Source: Floccularia luteovirens | Lineage: Eukaryota; Basidiomycota; Agaricomycetes; Agaricales; Squamanitaceae | NCBI GenBank assembly: GCA_009739215.1 | Contig: VSJF01000012.1 | Location: forward strand, 124,001 to 188,000 | Length of the DNA: 64,000 nucleotides | Direction of reading: 5' to 3' | In this document: in pieces, positions 49,304 through 59,707 of the stretch | How the letters are laid out: every line of letters begins with the position of its first letter | How positions within the stretch are numbered: position 1 is the first letter of the stretch | Translations under genes and position numbers: made by a program | Notes under the pieces: generated by a model | The model's database searches: none | Told to the model about the DNA's origin: nothing | Seen by the model: only the letters and a program-made list of their open reading frames with translations

Positions 49304-50224
49304 GGTAGCGAAAGCGAAGTTGAGTTGATGCCCGAAGAGTGCACGCGAAGAACCATATCCAGGTTTCTTAGCGCCTGAACTGATTAAATCATTACATTGA
49401 AAGGCAACATGGAATCCTTGTGGGATGTTATGTCACCCTGAGAACAATTAGCTGGTACCCACGCCACCCGAGTAAACATTCAGCCAAGGCCTTCTCAATA
49501 AAAAGTCTCAACTAGAAGGTAGAGTAGAGATTACCTGCGACTGTTATTTGACATAGTTAGTGGTATTATTAGCCTCTCAGCCAGACTTTTGCGAACATAC
49601 TTACACGAATAAGTTGAATACCAGTTTGTGACAAAATCTTTGGAAAAGCCGGATCTCCTCTTCAAAGTTGAGACGTGGGCACCATGGAAATGGGATTGTC
49701 GCTCGATCTAAGTAGTTGACACACATGTAGGTGCATATATGTACGCGGATAGTACCTCATAGTTCTTAAGTAGGATGTTCATGGACAGGACCCAACGACC
49801 ACTGGGACTTCCGGCCCGGCGGCCCACCGCGCATGTAAATGTCTCGTTGAACAACCGGCCCGGCGCTTGAATATTCGAATCTTTGTCTCATCGTCAGCAT
49901 ACAAACTATGACTCCAATCCTTTCCGAATTTTTGCCTTCCTCCATCATTCTATAGTACTTTGACCAAAGGTATGCTATAAGCAAGGCGCTGAATCTACAA
50001 CAAGTCTTACCCCTATTGGTTTGTCGTGTTGAACGTGCGTTGATTGCCATCTGGAGTAGTGTAGGAAATAGGCAGGAAACGCAGCGAAGACTACATATTC
50101 CTTCCGAAACAGACGCCGGAAGCTTCTGCGACAAGCCTTTATACTGTGATTCAAGTAACCCACATCACTCTTGAGTCGTTTAGGTGGCCCCGAGTCACAT
50201 CGACTCCTCTTCCTCTAGACCGTA
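49304..50224. promoter_or_regulatory. Divergent intergenic region SHO1 / GUT2
   Basis: 921 bases between two divergent starts. Upstream of the SHO1 ATG the frame is open for about 23 codons (KKPGYGSSRALFGHQ...), so a longer SHO1 N-terminus is possible. On the minus strand near 49790-50050, frames reading GRQKFGKDWSHSLYADDETK and, further on, HFHGAHVSTLKRRSGFSKDF look protein-like. They could be one small spliced gene, but no consistent exon model was found. Confidence 0.35.
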
Positions 50225-52893
50225 ATGTCCTTCTTTCGTACAGTCTTTTCCAGAAGAGCACTGGCATATGCATCTGGGGGTACACTTCTGGTAGCAGGAG
50301 GTGGTTACTGGTACCTTAACTCTGGACCAGCTTATCCTCTTTCTACAAAGGAAACTAGAAGGCCTCCACCTCCATGGACACCGCCATCAAGACAAGAGAT
50401 GTTACGAGAGCTAAAAGCTTCCGGGAAGATCAAATCTAAAGGAAGTGAGAATGAAGAATTTGATTTGTTGATTGTAGGAGGAGGTGCTACTGGTGCTGGT
50501 GTAGCTGTTGATGCGGCAAGTCGCGGGTTGAAGGTTGCATTAGTAGAAAGGGAAGACTTCGGAGCAGGTAAGCCCCCAACAACAATGAAATATAATAATC
50601 TAACTTAAGTAGGCACGTCATCTAAATCTACAAAGCTTGTTCACGGTGGTGTACGGTATCTGCAAAAAGCTGTATTTGAGCTCGACTATGATCAATACAA
50701 ATTGGTGCGCGAGGCTCTCCACGAGCGCAGGATTTTTCTACAGACCGCCCCTTACCTTTCGGCTATGTTACCTATAATGCTACCAATTTACAAGTCAGCT
50801 TTGTTCACTTCAACTATTCCTCGTAACTAATCCCCAAAAGATATTGGCAGGTCCCTTATTATTGGGCTGGGTGTAAGATGTACGACGTATTGGCTGGCAA
50901 GGAGAATATGGAATCTTCATATATTATGAGTAAGGGAAAAGCCCTTGAAACTTTTCCTATGTTGAAGAGTGACGGCCTTGTTGGAGCTGTTGTTTATTAT
51001 GATGGCAAGTGTGCTTAACATATCGAAATCTATCTTTCTGACCATGAATCCAGGTCAGCATAATGATTCACGTATGAACATCGCTCTTATTCTGAGCGCT
51101 GTCAAACATGGTGCTGTCGCCTGCGAATTACTGCGAAGTCACACAACTGCATAAAGATCAAGCAGGCAAACTCACTGGGGCACGCGTCAAAGATAATCTG
51201 AGCGGTGAAGAATGGAATGTCCGCGCCAAAGTAAGATAAGGTCTATCAACAACTCTTAGTTTTCTGATTTAACCTTACAATCTTAGGGAATCATCAATGC
51301 TACCGGGCCTTTTTCCGATATCCTCTTGAGCTTGGACAATCCATCCCACACGCCAATAGTCCAGCCTTCCTCTGGAATCCACATTACGCTCCCCAACTAC
51401 TACTCTCCACGCAAAATGGGCTTGCTTGATCCAGCAACTTCTGATGGACGTGTTATATTTTTCCTTCCATGGCAAGGAAACACTATTGCCGGTACCACAG
51501 ATACACCGGCATCTGTGGAGCGCCAACCACATGCATCTGAAGAAGACATCCGGTGGGTTCTTGAGGAGGTTCGCAGTTATCTCTCGCCAGATATCAAGGT
51601 CCGTCGCGGTGATGTCTTGAGTGCATGGAGTGGCTTACGCCCCCTTGTTCGCAACCCGGGGGCGACGAGTACTGAGGGCCTTGTACGGAATCATATGATA
51701 CATGTTAGCGAGAGTGGGCTATTAACGATTGCCGGTGGCAAATGGACAACGTATAGGGCTATGGCCGAAGAAACAACAGATATCGCAGTCAAAACGTTCG
51801 GTCTGGAGAGTAAGGTTAAAAGTGGGTGTGTCACAGATAGCCTGAGATTAGTGGGCAGCGACGGATGGAGCAGGAACATGTTCATTGGCTTGATTCAAAC
51901 AGTAAAATTTTTGCATTCAACTATATCACCGACGACTCATGATGTTTCCGGTAGTATGGTCTTGAGACTGATGTGGCAAAGCATCTATCAGACAACTATG
52001 GGGACCGTGCTTGGACTGTTTGCTCGCTTGCGGAACCTACAGGTGATAGCTGGCCTCTACATGGAAAACGCCTTTCTCCCCAATACCCTTGTGAGCACTC
52101 GATCTACCAACTTGACTGCTGCTATCACTTACTATTCTTCCAGATATCGAAGCAGAAGTTCATTATGCCGTGCGCCACGAGTATGCGCAAACTGCCATTG
52201 ATGTATTAGCCAGAAGAACTCGCCTATCATTCCTCAACGCTCGGGCAGCTCTTGATGCACTCCCACGTGTGGTTGATATCATGGCTGATGAGCTCAACTG
52301 GTCGCACAAAGAGCGGAAAGTGCAGATTGCACAAGCAGTTCAATTCTTAGGAAGCATGGGACTTAGCTCGGCATTCCGGGCACACCTTCCCGAGCCTGAA
52401 GCGCATGGTCTATTTGAACGTACAACTAGAGCCATATGGAAAGCAAGCATAGCGGCACTCCATGTTCTAGGCTTCTCGGACAACTACACCAAAGAGCGTG
52501 TACTGGGTCGATCAAAGTTTGAGGCAGGGGAGTTGATAGCACTTCGCACCGCTTTTGGAAAATGTGCCACCCGCGAACCTGGTAGTTCAGAAGAGAAGAT
52601 AAAGAAAGAAGAGCTTTTGGAAATTTTGAAGGAGGTGCCTGGGTATGCTGAGATTTCCGCAAACGAATATGAATACGTGCTCGAAGAAGCTGGGTTCAAG
52701 GATCGCGCAGTTCTAGATTTTGACGAATTTATAGAGGTTAGCCTTTTTTTTTTTTTGACAATCATGAATAATTCGTGACTTGTCTTCGTCTTCGCAGACT
52801 TGTGGAAACTTGAAGGATGTTTCTTTTGCCCCTTCGCCTCAGAAAAAGGAAAGGTTGAGCATTCCTGTAGAAAAGAGTGGTGGTGGTGTTTAA
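50225..52893 (+). CDS. GUT2: Mitochondrial FAD-dependent glycerol-3-phosphate dehydrogenase, with one frame break
   Basis: Exons are 50225-50567, 50613-50793, 50841-51004, 51054-51230, 51287-51901, 51955-52090, 52144-52736 and 52798-52893, about 767 aa. The enzyme oxidises glycerol-3-phosphate to dihydroxyacetone phosphate at the inner mitochondrial membrane and passes electrons to ubiquinone. An N-terminal hydrophobic segment (GGTLLVAGGGYWYL) precedes the FAD-binding fold LLIVGGGATGAGVAVDAASR. TSSKSTKLVHGGVRYL, the DGRVIFFLPWQGNTIAGTTD stretch and AGGKWTTYR are signature motifs. The C-terminus carries an EF-hand-like region ending DRAVLDFDEFIE. The intron at 51005 uses a GC donor (gcaagt). 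In exon 4 near 51121-51125 one extra base breaks the frame: GAVA-C is followed out of frame by NYCEVTQLHKD. Everything else is conserved, so a sequence error or a very recent mutation is likely. Confidence 0.93.
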
Positions 52894-54408
52894 GATTGAT
52901 TTCGACTTAATTATTTTCCTACATCCACACATCTTCAGCTTCTCTAGATAATTCAATCACCACAATGAAATTACCGTTATTCGGCCTATTTGTCCAATAA
53001 AAGGGAACTGAAGAAATATGGTGTTGCAAGAGTTATAACCGTTAATCAAATCCAGCTGATGGTATCACATTTCATTTATTATGCCCTTGATGCCTCTATT
53101 TCATGTTCGTATATGAACGTAACATTTTAAATGGTTGCCCACACAAATCGGTCATGCCAGTTGCGATCATTTATAAGTAATCGGGAAAGATGGGTCTTGT
53201 GCTTATCTGCGTTAGCTTAATTAAATTTGGTAAATCGGTTGCGGGGTTGAGCCTCTGTACTTATGATATGAAGATGTATCTGAATTTCGCAGATGGGGTA
53301 AATGAAGCAACCAGGAGGATAAGCCTAAGGTGGCGATGCGATGAATGATCCCATGACGAATTGAAGAAAGTTCCGTTGGTATATGTGGATTCGATGTCAC
53401 CATCACCAGCAAGTTATTGTACAAAAGTTCCGGGAAATGATAATTCAATTTATAAAGTAGGTTCCGACCAGCGCCAACAGATGAGATATGTAGGAGCTAG
53501 TCTTACGCCCCACAGTAGGGATAGGAGCCGAGAAGTCCTTCCCTAAATGGTAGTTGTCGTCATTATGAATGAGAGTTTAAATGTTCATGTTCGGCACAAA
53601 AGAAGCATACCTTATCCACAAATCTCCGGATCAGTTATGAAATGAAATGTGAAGACACTATGATTGGAGAGAGTCTGAGGGGAACGGCTGCACTCTGTTT
53701 AATCTTTGTAATACCCTGGTGGGTGTACCAATCTACCTAACCCAACGAGAGCAGATAAGAAGAACCCTATGATAGAACCTCAGAACTATTGATCAGACCA
53801 AGGTCATAAATATGTAAGTACCTTTTTGGCTTGACAAATATAGAAGACCTGAAGCGTTTTCCCACTGATAATAATATATTTAGAAGAGTAGCCCTAAAAT
53901 CTGGGACAAGTTTTACGGCATCTTCGGGCCACTGGCACAGTTTTAAGAGCAGAAAAGGCTCAAACAAGTATCAGGGTCTGATTAGGTCTGTGAGCAGTTC
54001 GACATGGTACAAATCTCCAAACGATGAGCAATTAGGATCCAGACAATTGAGGAGCATTATGATAACTCATCTTGCATGCCAAGAGCACATAGAGCAGACA
54101 CCGGGAACTACTTGTTGTATAATGTTTGAATGGATGAAAATGTTCGTTGGAACGTAAATGATCCATGGAGTGCAAGATGGATACTCCGTAATTCCAGAAA
54201 AGGAAGTGGAATAAAACGCCTCGAGGCTGAAACTATTATAGGTTGTCAACTGATGCCAATTCAAATATATTACAGTAACGGAGCGCCATGGTTCTCCTCC
54301 ATAACTTTGTTTCTGAGCCACCAACTCTTAGGCCTAGGACCGCCAGATACCCTTGTATGCCCCTATCCTTGTTCGACGCCAGCATTTTTGACATTCTACC
54401 ACAGCAAA
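52894..54408. other. Intergenic region between GUT2 and the antiporter gene
   Basis: About 1.5 kb. Open frames such as 53831-54157 (+) and 53221-53448 (-) show no recognisable protein. I see no gene or repeat. Confidence 0.4.
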
Positions 54409-57400
54409 ATGCCAGAATTTTCAGATAAGATCATCAGCCTCTTCAATAAAAGGGCAGCAACTGAACAGGTGAGCAACAACCATCAGCTAAGGTCCTTGGC
54501 AGGGACAGTAATGAACTCAATATTCTCCAAGGGCGGTCTATTAAGTGGCAAAGATCCTACAGAGTTCAATTCTAATGATCCCATTCGTTTATGGATCATC
54601 CAACTGGGTGCGTTCAACTTCACAATCGCTCTTGTGAGGGTTGTAATTCCTTTGATAAGCCAACTTCTGATGACTTGGACCTATAGGTATTATAGTGTCC
54701 ACTGCCAGCTTGCTTTCGCTCGGGTTGAGCAAAATACGCCAACCAAAAGTTATTGCTGAGGTTATTGGAGGAATTCTCCTAGGTGAGCTGAACTGCCAGC
54801 ACATATCACGCTCGCAATCTCATGCACATCAAAACCTTCTGTTAGGTCCGACAGCACTTGGTCAGTTGTTCCCATTTATGTCTTGTCAAACAATTGAATA
54901 GGATATCAGGGCGTATTCCCGGATTTACTCATCACATCTTTCCTGAAGAATCAATATCCTATTTGAGCCTTGTCGCCAACATCGGACTTTGCCTTTTTCT
55001 CTTTCTTGTCGGCCTAGAGATTGATGCTGGTGTTATCAAACGGAATGCAAGACTATCTGCAGCAATCGCATTTGCCGGAATGGCGCTTCCTTTTGGCATC
55101 GGTGTCGGGATTTCGAAGCTTATCTACGCGCAGTTTGTTGACTCAAGTGTCAAATTTACCAATTTCATGCTTTTCACTGGTGTTGCATATTCCATCACAG
55201 CTTTCCCAGTACTCGCACGCATATTAACAGAACTAAAGCTGTTGGACACAACTGTTGGAATTGTGGTGCTTTCTGCTGGCGTTGGGAATGATATAGGTAT
55301 ATTTAAACACTTTCTCCTATCCTCATCTGACTGTTCAATTAGTTGGTTGGACCTTGCTCGCCTTGAGTGTAGCGCTCGTAAATGCTGGCACCGGTCTTAC
55401 TGCCCTTTATATCCTGTTATCATGCGTCGGGTGGTCATTGTTTATGTTATTCCCCGTCAAATATGTCATCAGATTGCTTGCTAGAAAAACTGGCTCAAGT
55501 AAGTGATCTTGGGAACTCATTATGCAAAAGCTGACCTCTGATTAGTCGAGAATGGACCTACTCTCTTCTTCATGACTGTGACAATGATTACTGTTTTTGG
55601 GTCAGCGTTCTTTACAGATGTGATTGGAGTTCATGCTATCTTTGGTGCGTCACTTCTGTTCACATCTAAATATCTACTCATTCGTATGTCAGGTGCTTTC
55701 TTGACGGGTCTAGTTGTACCCAGGGAAGGAGGTCTAGCAATAACTCTGACAGAGAAGTTAGAAGATATGGTGGCTATCGTATTTCTGCCGCTGGTATGTC
55801 CGACAATAGCTCAAAATCAACTTGAATATATATCACCTAACGCTATCTAGTATTTCACTCTTTCAGGATTGAACACTGACCTTGGTTTGTTAAACGATGG
55901 TGATTATATCTTATCTCTCCACAAAGGTACATATATGCTCAGCATTGCTTCAGGTATCACCTGGGGATACACAATCCTTATCATGGTTACCGCTTTTTCT
56001 GGGAAGTTCGGTGGATGTATGCTGGCAGCAAGATACGTTGCTGGGTTCAACTGGCGAGAATCAGGCACCATTGGATCACTCATGAGTTGCAAAGGGTGTG
56101 TACTAGTCAAATTTTTCGAGTTCTATGTTTCCGATGAAAAAAAAAAACAGATTGGTAGAGCTTATTGTTCTAAATGTTGGACTTTCTGCTGGGATATTGT
56201 CAAAAGTAAGCGACGATTATGCTTACATGCGTGTTATCTCAACTTGTACATTTTTCAGAAAGTTTTCTCTATGTTCGTTTTAGAAGCTCTCGTTCTGACA
56301 TTCATGACGACACCTGTCGTGACGACCTTATACCCACCTAAATATCGCACTCGCATTGATACCAAGGGACCAGATTTTAGTAATGTTTCTGATAGAGAAG
56401 CTCACCAACCCGACAAATGCCTTCGAAGCAGGGAGGGAGAACTTAAAACACGTTTCACTATCGTCCTTGATAAACTTGAGCACGTTCCAGGAATTATGGC
56501 GATGACGCAGTTGTTACAACCCCCACCATCGGACGTTCGTAACAGGAGCGGAAGCTCGGTGTCTTCCTCTGCTAGCAGTATTAGCAGACGCAGAACGATA
56601 TCTTTGGAGGCCCTTCGCCTCATAGAACTGTCTGATCGCGTATCGGCAGTCATGAAATCTTCCGTCACTGAGGCCTTAGTCCTCACCGACCCACTACTCT
56701 CCATTTTCAGGATGTATGGGCAATTATATGATATGGACATCAAGCCCGTTATGTCGATTGTCAAGTACGAGGACCTAGCTCACAGCGTTGTAGAGCATGC
56801 CCACTCTTACGATTCAGATATGATTATGCTTCCCTGGCTCCCTCCTACTCTTTCGGCCACTGATTCAACTATTCATTCACCGCCCACCATCCTTGACCCC
56901 GAGACACCGAAACAAACGAACAACCCATTCGATATGTTGTTCAAATCATCTAACGCCTTGGATATGTCTGCTTCTGTTATTCATTCACACTTTGTCCGCG
57001 GGGTTTTCATGCAAGCCAAGACAGACGTAGCGTTATTCGTTGACCAATGCACACACAGTGTATCGCCAAGCAGCAATCAACACATTTTCCTACCGTTCTT
57101 CGGTGGTCCCGATGATAGACTGGCTTTGGAGATTGTCGCACAAATATGTGAAAACCCCCGAATCACGGCAACTGTTGTGAGAATGTTCAAGAGAGATATT
57201 GCAGGCCCAATCGAGAATATTCCGGCCGCCCATCTGACTGGAGAGAAAGCTTCTAAAGAAATCAATAACAATATCACTGTCACTTCGGTAGGGAGGCAAA
57301 AGATGTTTCTTGTCGAGTTTATGCTAAGAAAACTTCACATAGGCAATCACTACATTTCCAGATACTGTCTACGGCCATGCGAATACCGAAACGCGCTTGT

Positions 57401-57769
57401 TGTCAGAGACAGCAGATAATATTGCCTGGGCGAAGTATACTTCCGCCTCGAGTCCCCTTGGATCAAAATCGCCCTGTGGGACAGATCGTATGGAATTCAA
57501 GGAGTTGGCATCGCCTGTGCCGCTCCATGCTGCAATCCAAGAGGCTACTATTGAGGTGGAATGTAGAAACCCACGTCTAATTGTTGTTACAGGTCGTTCG
57601 AGGCGGTTGGCAGTAGAAAATCATAGAGATGAACTTAAGGGTTTGATGGAGGAGTAGTGAAAATGTTGGTTCAGAAGTTCGCAAGACTCTAGGGGACGTG
57701 GCAACCGCATTTATTTCAACGAAGCGCGCTGCCGGGATTATAGTGGTGCAAGCAAGTGGTAATGCATGA
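54409..57769 (+). CDS. KHA1: Kha1-like K+/H+ antiporter (CPA2 family), with frame breaks near the 3' end
   Basis: It starts at 54409 (MPEFSDKIISLFNKRAATEQ), then a 63-nt intron to GGLLSGKDPTEF. About ten further introns keep phase through the membrane part: PKVIAEVIGGILLG, LCLFLFLVGLEID, GVAYSITAFPVLARILTELK, VGNDIVGWTLLALSVALVNA, FFTDVIGVHAIFGAFLTGLV, NTDLGLLNDG and LVELIVLNVGLSAGILSK. These are hallmarks of fungal CPA2 exchangers with about 12 helices. A long cytoplasmic region with Ser-rich loops follows. Members exchange K+ for H+ in endomembranes. No GT donor near 57290 joins in frame to DTVYGHANTETRLL. Near 57650 an extra base puts a stop after LKGLMEE, while the usual C-terminus (GSEVRKTLGDVATAF) continues in another frame to a stop at 57767-57769. 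The shortened form would end at 57657. Confidence 0.85.
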
Positions 57770-58055
57770 TAATCACGTATCTATTGTGTTTATGACCGTA
57801 TTTTCACGACATTCACGATGCTCTCACTTGTTTTCTTGCATGTATAGTAGATTGTTTGGACAGTTTATTGCTTTACGACGCTCCTCGTGTATTGTAGCAT
57901 TTCAAAGTACTTTTCTTGAATTGGATTTCATCTCTCCAACTGGAGATTATATACTATGTGTTATCCTAAGGATTTATAATTTTGATATTGTTTTCAGAAT
58001 CCTCATTATAGTACGTATGAGCAGGATCTACAATATAATCCCTCACTGTTGGATG
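57770..58055. other. Convergent spacer between antiporter and hydrophobin genes
   Basis: 286 bases holding two 3' flanks, nothing else seen. Confidence 0.4.
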
Positions 58056-58525
58056 TTAAACATTGACATTGATTGGATTGCAACCAAAAGCAATAAGACC
58101 ATCTACAAATTGCAAGGTTATTAGCACAATACCAAAAAATTACATAGCAAAGACAGTTCAAAGACATACTGAAGGAATTGCCTGTGCAGCAAGTAGGTTG
58201 TTGGGAACTACAAAAATATGGTGAGTATACTATCAAATCGAACATTGCGGTTAACTTACCAGCTGTTTCCAGCACCACCCCAAGCACTTCCCACAATACA
58301 ATCAAAACCGACTTGACCAATACCTGGGCCCACGTTGCCTGCTCCACCAGCGATAGTCTCCATGAATAGGGTAGAGAAGGTAGAAGCGGATTGATATTGA
58401 TTGCAGCAGTTGACTGTACCACCGTTGCAGCTGTTAGCAATGTTCCCGTCAGAGTCGTGGTAAGGAGCAGCGATAGCCATGAGGGCAAAAGTAGAGGCAA
58501 TGAAGACAGCAGCTTTGGAGAACAT
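58056..58525 (-). CDS. Class I hydrophobin
   Basis: Exons 58525-58260, 58207-58170 and 58102-58056 are phase-consistent and give 116 aa. A signal peptide (MFSKAAVFIASTFALMAIA) is followed by the mature part with eight cysteines in hydrophobin order: SCNGGTVNCC, then FDC, GNSC, PTCC and FGC. The spacing of about 30 residues between the first CC and the next C, and the end NSFNGLIAFGCNPINVNV, are those of basidiomycete class I hydrophobins. These secreted proteins self-assemble into amphipathic films on aerial hyphae and spores. Introns 2 and 3 are placed by the conserved C-terminal motif; reading through either destroys it. It is a single copy here. The leader up to about 58620 is probably the promoter. 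Confidence 0.95.
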
Positions 58526-59707
58526 TGTTGCGAGGGGAGGTTGAGGGAAGGAGAAGATCGTTAATTAGTTGAACTGTAGGATTGTTCGACTGAAGAATTG
58601 AAGTGGGTGTTCTCCCCTCTTATACAAGTTCAGTCCGAGCACATACCGTAAAAGTCAAAGTCCAGTCTGGTCTCAAGGCCTTGGTGTTGATTTGATTTTT
58701 TCGATCGGTTGGTTTACCCTGCAGTCAATCTGAATAGAAGGCAGACTACAAATGAAATCAGGCGCGACCGAAGTACGCCTTTCCGCCAACCAATAAAATT
58801 AATAGAAGAAATGTGCGTAATGTCTCGCCTATTGCAATTGACCTTCAGACAGACTCGACGCTTTCAATCCTCACTGTTTTTGACATACTTTACTTCTGGG
58901 AGTTCATGAATGCAATATCGCCACTGAAGAGGACAATTACCATTGGGCAGCACTTGGTAGACATATGCAGCAAACACAACTATTCCAGCAAGTCGCTTGA
59001 CGTTCAAATAAGCGCATGCAACCTTTAGGAGATAAGAAATACCAATTGTATCCGGGGGATCATTATGCTCCCTTGAGAATGTTTCGTATTAGGCAGGATA
59101 GTAGTCGAGAAGGGGATAACCGCCTGAAAGTATTGAAAATTTTTACGGAAAGACACATTGGGTGTATAAAACACCCTAAGGTTTGCAGATTTCTATACAA
59201 AGTTGAGCCGAGGAAGGATATTCACGACAATATGAGACGTTATACGAGATCAATCTTGTATGTTAGGTGTGCTTTATGAACTAGAGAACAAGTTCACAGG
59301 AAGCCCGATGAACTGATAGTCTATGCTTACTGGGAAAGCGAGAGTCGTATACATCAGTGAGATTAAGTCAAGTCTTGCGACTCTTGCCAAATGAGGAAGC
59401 TCTGTATGCTTTGCTTATGCTAAAGCGGATGGAGCAGAACAGTCTGTTGTTGCGCTGGCGAAGACTGAAGATTATTGAGGTTCTATCATAAGCGAACTAG
59501 TCGCACCAAGTACACTAACTCGAAGAAAAGCTCTGCGGGCCTATCTGTCCATGACTACATTTTTTTAAATAATTAATATTGGTCCTAATAATTACGTAAT
59601 GGTGATATTAACATCAATTTCCCGTTTGAGCAGGGCCAGTTTGAAACTTTCGCCGCGCACTGGTGGGTGCAACGAGTCCTCGTACACGTTGAACACGAGT
59701 GCTATCC
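58526..59707. other. Region between hydrophobin and sugar transporter (divergent)
   Basis: About 1.2 kb. It holds the hydrophobin promoter and, at about 58895-58990 on the minus strand, a short stretch that translates to RLAGIVVFAAYVYQ, like the exon start of the AIG1-like GTPases. No intact gene is seen. Confidence 0.4.

Noticed and set aside
53831..54157. Open frame of 108 codons upstream of the antiporter
   Set aside because: No domain, no splice context and composition like the surrounding spacer.
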